Assembly (NCBI GenBank): GCA_036320915.1
Contig: JAXBDG010000001.1
Location: 186,001-250,000, forward strand
Direction of reading: 5' to 3'
Length of the DNA stretch: 64,000 nt
DNA from: Linnemannia elongata
Lineage: Eukaryota > Mortierellomycota > Mortierellomycetes > Mortierellales > Mortierellaceae
Notes under the pieces: model-generated
What the model was told of the DNA's origin: nothing
What the model saw: the letters and a program-made list of their open reading frames with translations, nothing else
The model's database searches: none
Shown here: one piece after another, positions 11,867 to 21,990 of the stretch
Layout: each line of letters starts with the position of its first letter
How positions within the stretch are numbered: the stretch's first letter is position 1
Position numbers and translations under genes: made by a program

Positions 11867-13265
11867 ATGAGACCATACACAGGCCTCTTTGCCCCAACAA
11901 TACTCTTGAGCGCACTCTTACTACTCCAAGTGCGAGCTGCTCCAGTGTACCCTCTCCCTCTCCCCAATTTCAACTTTACCGGCGACAATGGAGTGAACCC
12001 TCCGTCTCCAGCAGGAGGAGGGGGAGCAACAGTACCAGCAGGAGGAAATCAGGCAGGCTATGTGTGGACGTCGAGGGGGACGTATGAGACGTTTGATAAA
12101 GAGTGTGTGTTGACGACGGAGCGACCGTTCCCTGTGGTTTTGTTGCCTGGGTTGCTGTCTCCTGGCCTCGTCACGTAAGGTTTTCTCGAAACATCTTTTT
12201 TTTTCAGTGAGTGTGTGTGTGTGTTGGATTGGAGTTACTTACATGGATGATGACATTGTTTATGATAGGACGCGGTACATGGCGCACCGGTTGCAGGATG
12301 CAGGATATTGTGTCTACCAGGTAAGTCTCAAGAACCACCCACCGAAACAAACAAAACCACAACGAAAAGGGAACGTGCGACAAATCTCACCTATACCTCT
12401 CGTTTTCTTCATCTATTTCAACCACGGAAACAAAAAAATAGCTGGAGTACGGATTGGGGATGATGGATACGCTGGTGGGGATGGGGGATATGCGAGAGTC
12501 TGCAAAAGAGCTAGGTGCATTCGTAAAAAAGGTGCTGACTATCACGGGAGCCAGTCAGGTCGACCTTGTGGGTCATGCTGAGGGTAGCCTCGTGTCCTTG
12601 TGAGTTGTCCGCTATCACACCACTCACCACCACCGCACAACTCTCCTATCCTTTAATTTCATTTGATTACTGCCTATAAATCCTACAAACTTGCCCTTGT
12701 GCTCACAACCTTTTTATTTTGCCCCTTTTTTCCTAATAGGTGGTACATGCGCAAGTTAGGCGGGGAGAAAAACGTCAAGACCCTAACAAGTATCGCGCCT
12801 CCCTTCCATGGGACGACCCTCCGAGGCTTAACAACGATCCTCAAAGGCCTAAACTTTTACGACACTCTGGCGACACTCACCGATCAACTCTGTCCAGCAT
12901 GCACACAGGTCGTCGAATCCTCTGCCTTCTTGCAGGAGCTCAGGACAAAAGAAAGGAATCCACCGACCACACAGCCTGCACCCGCGCGGAAGGGGCCCCA
13001 GGATGGAGGTGTGAAGTATTTGGTGGTGATGACGGCAAAGGATGAGGTTATCACGCCCTGGACGTCGGGATACTTGGATGATGTTGAAGGTGGAGATGAG
13101 GAAGGGAAGGTGACGCATTTGGTTGTGGAGGATATTTGTGAGTATGGTGTTGGGACGTCGTTCAGGCATTTGGGTATTATGTTTAGTCCAATTGTGTTTG
13201 CTATGGTGGATGGTTTTTTGACGCCGAGGGATGCTAGACCTCGCTTGGATTGTCAGTCTAGTTAA
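11867..13265 (+). CDS. Secreted class-2 lipase-like alpha/beta-hydrolase lacking the nucleophile serine
   Basis: Four exons (11867-12174, 12269-12320, 12442-12599, 12740-13265) give 347 residues. A signal peptide (MRPYTGLFAPTILLSALLLL, cleavage near RAAP) is followed by a Pro/Gly-rich linker and an alpha/beta-hydrolase core resembling lipase class 2 (TRYMAHRLQDAGYCVYQLEY). The nucleophile elbow reads VDLVGHAEGSL: Ala166 replaces the catalytic Ser of GHSxG. The usual HG before the oxyanion hole reads LLPGLL. The acid (AKDEVITP, D274) and base (FRHLGI, H316) residues are retained. In the family these proteins hydrolyse acylglycerols outside the cell; this one is predicted to be inactive or to bind without cleaving. 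All four exons join in phase, so the Ala is not a splicing artefact. Confidence 0.85.
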
Positions 13266-13295
13266 TTGGGAAGAATAAGGTAAAGGTAGAAGGGA

Positions 13296-13320
13296 GGGGG
13301 GGGGGGGGGGGGGGGGGGGG
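13296..13320. repeat. Poly-G run (25 G)
   Basis: An uninterrupted run of 25 G lies 31 bp after the lipase-like stop codon. G runs this long can form quadruplexes and are error-prone in sequencing, so the exact length is uncertain. Confidence 0.9.
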
Positions 13321-13804
13321 TCGATTGGGAGATTAGAGGGTGTAAACATCCTGTTAGATTTTGCATGTAATTTCTGTTGTCTTGGAGGGGCAAGGGCTGA
13401 GGTGAAACGCGTTCGCGTCGCGTCGTGTCACGCAGCAATTTTGATGATACCATCACAAAATGATGGCGAGTATTTGCACTGTGGAGAGAATTGTAATAGT
13501 TGAACTCGTTGTTGTGGTATTTTATGGTAACTATATCAACCGAACGGGCTTGTGTCGTCTTTTTTTTCTCAAGACAAGATTTGAAGTGTCAACAAACGCC
13601 ATTATGTTATGAAAAAAAGCATTTAGGTACAGGAAGGAGGAAAAAAGAAGAGAGGGGGACCAGCAGCCGCTAGCAGCAGTTAGAGAGCAGCCCCCCCTTT
13701 TTTTTTCTCTGCGTCCGAGAGTGGCAATGGAGGAGTAGAAACAGAATGACGGCAAAGGCAGTTGAAGATGAATTTATTTTTACAGGAATCTAGCCAATCT
13801 CGCA

Positions 13805-14011
13805 CTACTTGACACAGTGGTACTTTTGCTGGTTAGCAAATGGATTTGGCCCTATGATAATCCCATGCTTATTCAAGCAACCTTGCCGGCGCTCGGTTGC
13901 TCCAACATGTTTGTGCAGTAATACATGATCAGCAGCCAAATGGTTGACTACTTGGAAATTTAGCAGTTTTTTTTTTTGAAAAACATGGATAACCCAAGGA
14001 TAGATCGTCAT
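13805..14011 (-). CDS. Possible small protein, 68 residues
   Basis: A single open frame starts at ATG 14011. It encodes MTIYPWVIHVFQKKK followed by a more ordered part with His, Gly and two Cys (GCLNKHGIIIGPN, YHCVK). The composition of the last 48 residues looks coding, but no family or signal peptide is recognised. An A11 tract inside the frame makes it sensitive to sequencing error. It could be the last exon of a longer gene or a relic. It is divergent from the six-cysteine peptide gene at 14189. Confidence 0.25.
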   Translation of the reverse strand: MTIYPWVIHVFQKKKLLNFQVVNHLAADHVLLHKHVGATERRQGCLNKHGIIIGPNPFANQQKYHCVK

Positions 14012-14188
14012 TTTTCGAATGACAGCACCGTTTTGGTGTTTTTCTTCACTTTCATTTTCTCTTCAATTCCTTTACTCTTCTCTATCCAACATCTTCCCTC
14101 ACAGAAAAAAACCTCGCTTCAGAAAACGTAGTTACCTTCCTCTGGCCACCGCATCTCTTTTTTGCTTTCCCTACCCCTCTTCAAAACT

Positions 14189-14389
14189 ATGCAGCAAAAC
14201 GTTGTGTTATTGATTGTAGGACTTCTTGTCCTGCTACCATTCTCGTCCACAGCCCCTTCAGGATCAGTGTCACCACTTCAACCCCGCACACCTGCTTGCC
14301 AGGCTGCCTGTGACGGGGACTACCACAAATGCATCCTCAAGGAGAACGTATGTCAGGCCAATAGAGCAGAGTGCTTGGCTAACTGCTGA
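14189..14389 (+). CDS. Small secreted six-cysteine protein
   Basis: A 66-residue intronless frame starts at ATG 14189. The first 22 residues (QNVVLLIVGLLVLLPFSSTA) form a strong signal peptide. The mature part carries exactly six Cys in a mirror-symmetric spacing, C-x3-C-x6-C-x6-C-x6-C-x3-C, ending in CLANC at the C-terminus. Even Cys number, small size and secretion fit the class of fungal small secreted cysteine-rich proteins (three disulfides likely), where roles range from adhesion to antimicrobial or effector activity. No specific family is recognised. It sits in a cluster with two other secreted-protein genes downstream. An in-frame upstream TTG start was rejected because the Met gives a clean signal peptide. 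Confidence 0.7.
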   Translation: MQQNVVLLIVGLLVLLPFSSTAPSGSVSPLQPRTPACQAACDGDYHKCILKENVCQANRAECLANC

Positions 14390-15433
14390 GCGTGACCGAA
14401 ATCCAATAACAGGAGAACAGGTAACGGAAAGAAGAAAGCAAAACAAAAATGCCCAAGTACCTGCCTCCTTATATTGCCACAATGAGCAATGTTTTTTTTC
14501 CTGGCGATGACTTAAACAACGTTGGCTGAGAAACATCTTTCTCACCCATGCTACTTTTTTTCGCTTTCCCAATTGTTATTACAACCACATAGGATGGGAA
14601 CAGGACCAACAACTGTGATTTTTTTTTATGCAAAAAATAAAGAGTAATGAACACTGAGAGATGTGAACAAGGTCAATTTTGCTTGTGAATACAACAATAT
14701 ATAAGACAGTGCACTTTAGTATACAGCTAGTGTTAAACAATGTTAGCACTGAACCTTTTAAAAGGTGCGTAAAGCATGGGGTATTACGGGCCGTGGACGC
14801 AGAGTGACGACAGAAAAGCAAGCAGTAAACAAATGGAGAAGGGTGATGGTCAGACAAAGAAGAAACCTTGGTAGAATCAACAGAATGGACGGAAAAATCA
14901 CTTAAGCCATATATCATAAGTGCCCGCTACAAGCTATGAATGCACATGCTGTAGGCACCCTTGTCTCTTTTAAGCACTCCTTTTGTCTATCTCTCGCCTC
15001 TTCTCATCCGCCTCTCATTTTTTTTATAAGCGCACACAAAGGGGTAAGCTATGGGTCCTCCAATGTTGTTTTTGTTAACTTTCTTAGATTGGTCAGATGC
15101 ACGCGTCGTCAGCGGCTGATGGATACGATGATTCTTCTTCCATACCCTTGCAGGTTTATCACCAGAAGATATATCCCTGCTCTGTCCTTGACTTTTTTGA
15201 ATGGCATTCATGGTGATCTCAGTCACCTTGGTTCCCTTATTCTTTATCGCTGATATTGGCCCTGTGGCTATCCCTTCTAAAGAATTTCTTACCATTTCGT
15301 ATGTGCTGGCAGGAAGGGCGGAAGAAAAAAAAACTATCTAGCCTAAATATGCTTATTGATCAATATTTGCCTTCTCCGAAGAATCGCACATAGACACACC
15401 CACGCATACATCCCTGTCCCTTCTTCAAAAACA
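14390..15433. other. Spacer within the small secreted protein cluster
   Basis: About 1 kb of AT-rich sequence lies between two secreted-protein genes. The one candidate frame inside it (14987-15295, minus) is listed separately. No other coding signal was seen. Confidence 0.4.
14987..15295 (-). pseudogene. Open frame with coding-like composition, possible gene relic
   Basis: A 102-codon frame starts at ATG 15295 (MVRNSLEGIATGPISAIKNK), and the sequence stays open upstream in frame for several codons (LPASTYE). The middle part is well balanced in amino acids, unlike most random frames here, but the C-terminus becomes Lys/Arg-rich and no domain or signal peptide is recognised. It may be an exon fragment of a decayed gene or chance. 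Confidence 0.2.
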
Positions 15434-15445
15434 ATGCGAAAATGA
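15434..15445 (+). promoter_or_regulatory. Three-codon uORF overlapping the main start codon
   Basis: ATG CGA AAA TGA begins 8 bases before the main ATG at 15442, and its stop overlaps that ATG in the sequence ATGA. A ribosome that starts here stops exactly on the main start codon, an arrangement that can lower translation or allow termination-reinitiation. It is seen directly; the regulatory effect is inferred, and it requires that the transcript start upstream of 15434. Confidence 0.5.
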
Positions 15446-15663
15446 AGTCTACACCAATGACCCTGTCGCTCACCGCCGTCCTCGCCCTCGCCCTCCTTGA
15501 GGCTATCTTCTCCAGGTTCGTTCAAGCTATGCCTTTGCCCTACGACTTGGACATGGATTATAAGGAACTGAAAGGGTTATCCAGGACCTTAGTCTCGGAG
15601 GCGAAGCTGATGTGGCAGGTTCCTGCTCCAGATACGGCAAGAACACAACTGGGCGCCGGTTAG
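15442..15663 (+). CDS. Small secreted protein, 73 residues
   Basis: An intronless frame from ATG 15442 to TAG. The N-terminus (TLSLTAVLALALLEAIFSRF) is a signal peptide with a likely cut after FVQA, before MPLPYDLDMDYKELKG. The mature peptide is about 44 residues, has no Cys, and is acidic at its start. The segment around the cut (VQAMPLP) resembles that of the hexapeptide-repeat protein encoded nearby (VQAAPLPLP), so the two may share an ancestral signal/propeptide cassette. Function unknown. A three-codon uORF overlaps its start. Confidence 0.6.
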   Translation: MKSTPMTLSLTAVLALALLEAIFSRFVQAMPLPYDLDMDYKELKGLSRTLVSEAKLMWQVPAPDTARTQLGAG

Positions 15664-16286
15664 GACGCCCTGAATGAATACATTGTTCAATAGCAGGGTA
15701 TTGTGAGCTGCATGATAGGAGATACTCCCTGAGAATGGAAGGGTGTATATCTCTGAGAGGGTTACTTTTATCGTTGCATGTGTTCGTTAGTAAGTGCCAT
15801 TTGAAATAACATAACTAGTGGTTGAAATGGTAGCGCTCATTTTTTAAAGGAAGGGGAGGGACTAAATGTACCCATTGCCGAGTGATTGTGAATGTCATCA
15901 ACCGTTCCTGAGTGATTGTTGTGTATGTGTCCGTGCGCCCGTGTACATGTGAGTGGCGAAAATTTGTTGCCAGTATACTGCTTCAGCATTTTTTTTTCTT
16001 CTGTTCACGTCGGTGGCAAAGATACTTTTGTTGTTGTTTTAGAAAGGTATGGTTGTTTTATTAGATGAGAAACTATGTCGAAAAAATACTTCACGGGAGA
16101 TTGACAAATAGGGTGTGTTGGGCTTGTTGGCTTTGTATGCGTTGTGTGCGAGAAGGAGAGAGAGAGAAGGACAATAACTTTCCAAAGAAAAAAATTAGCA
16201 ATTGGCAGATTGTGAAAGCAAGCTACTGCAATATCCGCATCGTCACCTCCATTGGCGCCCTTGGGGTTACTCTGACCTAAGTCCTT
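15664..16286. other. Convergent spacer between two secreted-protein genes
   Basis: This separates the ends of the 73-residue gene and the minus-strand repeat-protein gene. It is AT-rich with several T runs. No coding frame is supported. Confidence 0.4.
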
Positions 16287-16832
16287 CTAAAGACCGCCGC
16301 CGACGCGTCCAGCGGCACCGACATGTCCAGCAGCACTGATACCTCCAGCAGCACCGACACCTCCAGCAGCACCGATGCCTCCAGCAGCACCGATATGTCC
16401 ATTGGCTCCGATATCTCCGGCATTGTCGATACGTCCAGCGGCACCGATACCTCCAGCTGCACCGACACCTCCAGCTGCACCAATACCTCCAGCTGCATCG
16501 ATATGTCCAGCGGTACTGACACCTCCAGTTGCACCGATACCTCCAGCTGCAGCAATATGTCCATTGGCTCCGATATCTCCGGCAGCGTCGATACGTCCAG
16601 CGGCGCCGATACCTCCAGCTGCACCGACATGTCCATTGGCACCGATATCTCCAGCGGTATCGATACGTCCAGCGGCACCGACACATCCATCAATAGAGCC
16701 TTCTGGGAGAGGTAAAGGGGCAGCTTGAACGACGATGCTACCGAGGTCCGGGGTGATGGCAGACATGGCAAGGAGGGCCAAGAGGACGGCCACCGACAGG
16801 GTTGTGAAGGACTGTGCAGATATGTGTTTCAT
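16287..16832 (-). CDS. Secreted hexapeptide-repeat (Gly/Ala-rich) protein
   Basis: An intronless frame of 181 residues starts at ATG 16832. The first 37 residues form a signal peptide ending near VVQA, followed by APLPLPEGS and a single Cys (C50). From residue 52 to 177 the protein is about 21 tandem hexapeptides of the form [G/D/S]-[A/T/N]-[A/N]-G-[G/R/H/D]-[I/V], for example GAAGRI, DAAGDI, GANGHI, GAAGGV. A longer unit (GRIDxAGDIGANGHI) recurs three times. An aliphatic residue every sixth position with small residues between resembles left-handed beta-helix (LbH) hexad proteins, but the usual Ser/Thr/Ala/Val hexad position is Gly, so the fold is an inference. A structural, surface or ice-binding role is possible; none is shown. 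Strong bias leaves other frames of the repeat open; those are shadows. Confidence 0.75.
   Translation of the reverse strand: MKHISAQSFTTLSVAVLLALLAMSAITPDLGSIVVQAAPLPLPEGSIDGCVGAAGRIDTAGDIGANGHVGAAGGIGAAGRIDAAGDIGANGHIAAAGGIGATGGVSTAGHIDAAGGIGAAGGVGAAGGIGAAGRIDNAGDIGANGHIGAAGGIGAAGGVGAAGGISAAGHVGAAGRVGGGL
16301..16679 (-). repeat. Coding minisatellite, 18-bp unit, about 21 copies
   Basis: The DNA encoding the hexapeptides is a degenerate 18-bp tandem array. Its units lack stop codons in most frames, which is why long overlapping frames appear on both strands. Higher-order repetition, seen as three copies of a longer block, suggests growth by unequal exchange or slippage. Confidence 0.85.
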
Positions 16833-17200
16833 TGTTGTTGTGGGTGAGGGAAGAAAGAGTTGTTGTTGATGCTGTTGATGAATAAAAAATAAATAGAGGA
16901 AGAGAGGTATTTATGAAGGTTTTGCCTTGAGGAAAAAAAAGACCAACATGGCGATTCAATTGATGTAGAATGGCAAAATTTCATGCAAAATCAGCTTGAG
17001 GTACCCGTAGCATTGGAGCCAGGTGGGAAGGCGAAGGCGAGAGTATTTCCTGCTTTGTGTGGGAAGAACAACATCTTGTACTATGTCGCGATCTATGTTT
17101 TTTTTTTGTAGTAACCTGGTGAGAGAGACGTGAGAGGGGTAAAAAAAGCAAAAATCTAGGAAAAGTAGAAGGTGGTAAGAGAGGACTAGGGGGAGAAAAG

Positions 17201-17231
<31 letters not shown>

Positions 17232-17525
17232 GCATAACTGCATAGAACGGGTTATTTGTAGGTTCGTGCGATAATTTCTGTAGGTTTTTTTTTTTTTTTA
17301 CAGGCGAATCTTGCTACTGTTCCCTTCTCTCGCTTCACTTTCAAAGAACCTTATACTTCACGAAGAAATATCTTCCCTCCTTTTTTCTCTCTCTGTCGCT
17401 CTCTTTCCCTCCTTTTCTTCCTCTACTACATTTCTCTTTTACGAACATCTCATCTCTGCAAAAAGCATAAATGATCCCAGAACCTTCATAGAAGAATTTA
17501 GAGATGCATTTTTAAGCTTTACTTT

Positions 17526-17563
<38 letters not shown>

Positions 17564-18612
17564 GCGTGAGTTCGCAACTTTGAACCTATCTAGGGCCCAC
17601 TTTGTGAAGGTTTGTGTTGACTTGACTCCATCCTTCTCTACTGCTATCTCCTCTTCTGATTTTTTACAAGTTATTTTTTTTTGTCATTGTCGCATATCTA
17701 GAGCATGAAGAGTGGGGTAGAAACAAAGCATATCTGAAGCCTAGATTCACCCTTCATAGAGAATGAGCCAAACGCGACTGCAACATAAAAACAGTACTAA
17801 CCCCCACCTCCCTCCTTTGAACAGATATCAGCATTTCTTCGCCCCTGTTTGAGGTGGGGAGAGATAAAGGCGGGGTGAGGTGAAAGAAATGCTTCATTGA
17901 ACTCGTTCGCACTAGCAAACTCCCCTCAACCTCCGCCCCCGCCTCTCAAGTCCTACTTTGTTCCACCTCCACCTCCGCTTCGACCCACTCCCACTCCCAC
18001 TCCCCTCTAAAGGTGAAAGGAAAAAAGGTAAAAAGGCAGGGGACAGACAGACGGATCCGATCACAAAAAATTAACCATATCGAAGGGTGAGAAGCGGTGC
18101 ATTCAAAAGGCGAGCGACTTTGCTCTCCTTCCATGTCTCCATATGTCATTATGTGTTTCTTTGTGTATTACCTTTGTACGTTTGTTCGTTTGTATGTTTA
18201 TGTGCCTTTATGCGTGTCGGTGTACTTTTTTTGTCCTACTCCAATGTAAGGGCAGAGTTGGAGAGGGGTGACGGAAACAAAGAGGGAAAGAAGGAGCCAA
18301 GGATCGTCTCAATAGCCAGAGCAGGAAAGTAAAGAGTTAGGAAGGGGAGAAGGGGGTGGTCTTCTGAGTTCTGGCTTTTCCGCATTCTATAGTTTTCTCA
18401 CGGTCCTCCTTTGTGATTTTCTAGATGGCGAACTAACCGATTTCACACAACGCCTCTCTCGCTCGTTCTCTCCCTAGCCACGCTCCTCAAGTAGGCTTCG
18501 ACAAATCGCGGCTTGAACAATCCACGTTCACAATGCAAGGGAAAGCATAGAAAATATATGATGGTATAGTTATTTATGGGCATAAAAATAGGTCGAACAT
18601 ACTCGCCCCTAA
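16833..18612. other. Intergenic region with long T tracts
   Basis: This is the upstream flank of the repeat-protein gene and the 3' flank of the ABC transporter gene. It contains T tracts at 17207-17231 (25 T) and 17531-17561 (31 T). CT-rich sequence lies around 17320-17440, and an AG/CT-asymmetric stretch around 17930-18010. No gene is recognised. Confidence 0.5.
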
Positions 18613-21600
18613 CTACTGTCTACGGTTCCTGAGTGTCGCGTCAGAATCCTGTTTGTCATCAACAACATCAGCAGTAGACTTCTTGGACTTCTTGACTTCA
18701 TACCCCTGGTAACCCTCAGGGTTCGCGTCTCTAATCAGCTTTAAGAAGACCTCCTCCAACGACGTCTGCGAGATACCATAACCATGGACCAGAGGCTCTG
18801 CATGTTCATTCTGTCCAAGATGCACGGACACAGGAGTAAGACCAGGAGCAGAGGAGATCTGGTTCTCGCTTGAAGACAAAGGCAAGGGGGTGTTACGGCC
18901 GCTGTTCGCATTGGATCCTTGTGCAGAGCCAGCAGGACGAACAGTGGAACTGGTACCGCCATCAACAGTCTCGAGCCACTGGACCAGTCCTGGAATACTG
19001 CTCATCGACGAAGGCGGGAACTGGTACAGCAAGGCACCGGCAGAATCGTCCTTGAGGATACAGCCAGGAACGCGCGACTCGATCTGAGATTTGACATACT
19101 CGGTGTTGGCGGGGTCGGTCATAAGGGAGATGCGGTATCCGGCTCCAAACTTGTTCTTAAGGTGGATCGAGTTTCCGATAGCGCGAAGGCGACCATGAGC
19201 CATGACACAGATGCGGTCTCCAAGGATGTCGGCCTCTTCCATAGAGTGAGTGGTCAAAATAATAATGCGTCCCTGCTTGAACTTTTCGATAAACGACCAG
19301 ACATGGCGACGGTTCGTAGGGTCCATTCCTATTTGAAAATGTGATGGTAATTAATTTTAAAGGTTCAACGCCACCGAATAAAGCCACCAATGCAACAAGG
19401 GGAGACAACTTACCAGTCGTAGGCTCATCCAAAAAGATAATCTTGGGGTCACCGAGAGTAGAGATGACCATGGAGAGACGTCTCTTCATACCACCAGAGT
19501 AAGTGTGCGACAGCTTGTCTTTGACATTCCAGAGTCGAACGGCTTTCAGGCGCTCCTCGGTCAGGCGTGGGATCTCCTCCTTGGGCACATTCTTGAGTCC
19601 TGCGTAGAGTTGAATATGTTCCTTAGCAGTCAGGTCGTCAAACAAAATGTCGTGCTGGGGGCAAACTCCCATCATCGAGCGAATCTCTGCCATCTCCGAG
19701 TTCATCGACAGTCCGTAAAAGGTGGCATCACCTCCAGTCGAGCGGGTCAATCCGGACAACATGTTCATGGTAGTTGACTTTCCTGCACCGTTCTGTCCCA
19801 AAAGCGCCAACAGCTTGCCCTCCTGCAATGTCAAGCACAGATCCTTGACGGCAATCTTGTCCAGAGGGCTCTTCCTGAAGGCTGACTCCCGGAAGACCTT
19901 TTGAAGGTTGCAGATTCTGGCAGCGGTCTCATAGTTGCTGTCCAGAGCCAAGCCTCTCTCGACCGTGACATCTTCGTCATCCTCGTCCTCGATAGGGAGA
20001 TCCGAACGATCCTTGCTCATCTTGACCATATAGGCGTCACGCTTGGCCTTGTTGGCTTGCTGAGCGGCGATCCAGTCGTGATTCGAGAGCTTCTTGCGCA
20101 TGTTCAGGCCATAGAAGGAGGGATCGAGGAAGAACAAAGGGTGACGCTTGTTGCCGTAATCATCAGCAACGACCTGGTCAAAGTAGAGGGTGAGGATAGC
20201 AAAGACTCCAATATTCATCAACAGCAAGTACCACGACTGGATAGGTGCTGGGACATCGGGATGGCGGGTCTTGTACGTGTCATAAGTAGGGGTGAAAGAG
20301 GTAGGAATCTTGTCGTAAAGGTTGTTCCAGTGGAAGCCGGGACCAGGAATGGGGGTTGATGTCAAGAGGTCGAAACGACCTGACGAGAACAGGGACATAT
20401 CGAGGAAGATCTTGCCAAAGTTGAAGAAAGGAATAAACATGAGGACGTACTTGCCGGCGACGGAGGTGCCCTCGTCGTACCAGATGTAACCAACATACGA
20501 GTTGGAAAAGACCATACTCTCAAAGAGGAGACCGATGATGAACAAAAAGATTCCGATCAAGATGGCTGTCCTGGAGGCCTTGACCATGGTGGTGATCCAG
20601 AAGGCCATAGTAACCATGGCCAATCCAAAGAGGAAGAAGGTAATGACTAGCGCACCAAAGTTGGAGTTCGTGAAGACCGAGAATCCAAAGGCGACACCAA
20701 ATCCGCAAATAACAACGGCGCTGATGAGGACCAGGACGGCGTTCGAAAGCCACCACGAGAACCAGTAGACCAATGTCTTCAGACCCATCATCTGCATACT
20801 ATGACGCAGGTGGAGCTCCTTTTCCATGACAATCTGGTTGAGGACACAGATAAAAATGACCATCATGGAGCAGAAGAAGAACATGGCGCCGAGACTGGAG
20901 ACGACTTGGTCACTGGTATGCAATGGAGGAACCTTGGGAAAATCCTTGAGACGAGCATTGAGGTTAGCAGATGTTCCCTCGGCAATCTGGAGGATGGCCT
21001 CGTCGACAGCGCGGGTGAATGAGAGGAGCGAATCGCCAAAGGGATCGGTTCCGTTGGCAGAGGTCGTAAAGTTGAACCAAGTCTGGTAGACATAGTTCTT
21101 GGGGGGGCCTTGAACGATCGAAAACTCAATACCGAAGCGGGTAGTGTTGGGGTTCTGGAGCGAGTACTTGTAGATGAAATCGCCGTTGGGAACGGGGACG
21201 AGGCCGAGGGTGGTCGTGGGAAGAGTGTTGAGGTCCGATGCAGAGAATGCATTGGCAAAGGCGAGGTCGACGGTAGGTTCACGGACTTTGTTGTTGTTGC
21301 TGACAGTGGTGAGGATCTGGCGAATCTCGGGGGTGTCGGGCGTGAACATGACATTAATGCAGGCATCCTTTGGTGTCCGTCCCTGAAACGATGAATATGT
21401 GCGAAGAAGGTTAATACCGAGAAGGACGAATGTCGATTTTTCAAGGAGACATTATTCACTTGGATGAGCATATTTTACCTGGCAGGTGTCGATACCGGGG
21501 AGGATCCATGACTCGGGGTGGTAGTTAGACCTCAATTGACGCGAGGTGTCGGCTTTTTGGAGGACCCAGAGGAGGAAGAGGAAGAGGATGGGACCCAACA

Positions 21601-21990
21601 GGGTCTGGGCAAAGGTCGACCTTCTGTATCGGAGCTATTATGTTGATGGAGTATGTCAATCCATGCAGTTGCATATTCAGTTCCAGGTCTGAGCGTCAGG
21701 GTCACCGTATCTTTTTCTCTGAGTAACCAGATCAAGTCGAACGTTGTTGTTCTCGCTCAGGTACAAGAATAGAGAATTATGCTTTTTGTTACCTGGAGAA
21801 TAGTATTGCGACGAAGCATAGTGCCGAGCTGGCGGAAGCCTATAACGATGCCATTCTGATAGGAAAAGTCCTGGTCTGTGGCCGTCTGGACGTTGAGGGT
21901 GTTCGCAGTCTTCTTTTGCTGTTCGGTGGCGTGCACTGCTGTTGCTGTCACTCGTCCTGTCGAGTCGTGATTCGTCTCCTCGATGGACAT
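18613..21990 (-). CDS. ABCA-type half-size ABC transporter
   Basis: Four exons (21990-21793, 21634-21479, 21382-19414, 19328-18613) give 1012 residues. One transmembrane domain is followed by one nucleotide-binding domain. The N-terminal cytosolic piece ends in an amphipathic stretch (FRQLGTMLRRNTILQ); TM1 (LLGPILFLFLLWVLQ) is followed by a large lumenal loop and five to six more TM segments. The NBD has Walker A GQNGAGKSTT (about 647-656), Q-loop CPQHD, signature YSGGMKRRLSM, Walker B IIFLDEPTTG and H-loop TTHSMEEAD. The KRRLS signature and tail are typical of subfamily A, usually linked to lipid movement in membranes. Half-size ABCA proteins work as dimers. The tail holds low-complexity Ser/Gly sequence and a final KSKKSTADVV region. 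Substrate unknown. Confidence 0.93.

Noticed and set aside
16323..16728. Long plus-strand frames over the hexapeptide-repeat gene
   Set aside because: They are shadows of the 18-bp repeat, which lacks stops in most frames; no signal peptide or sensible composition.
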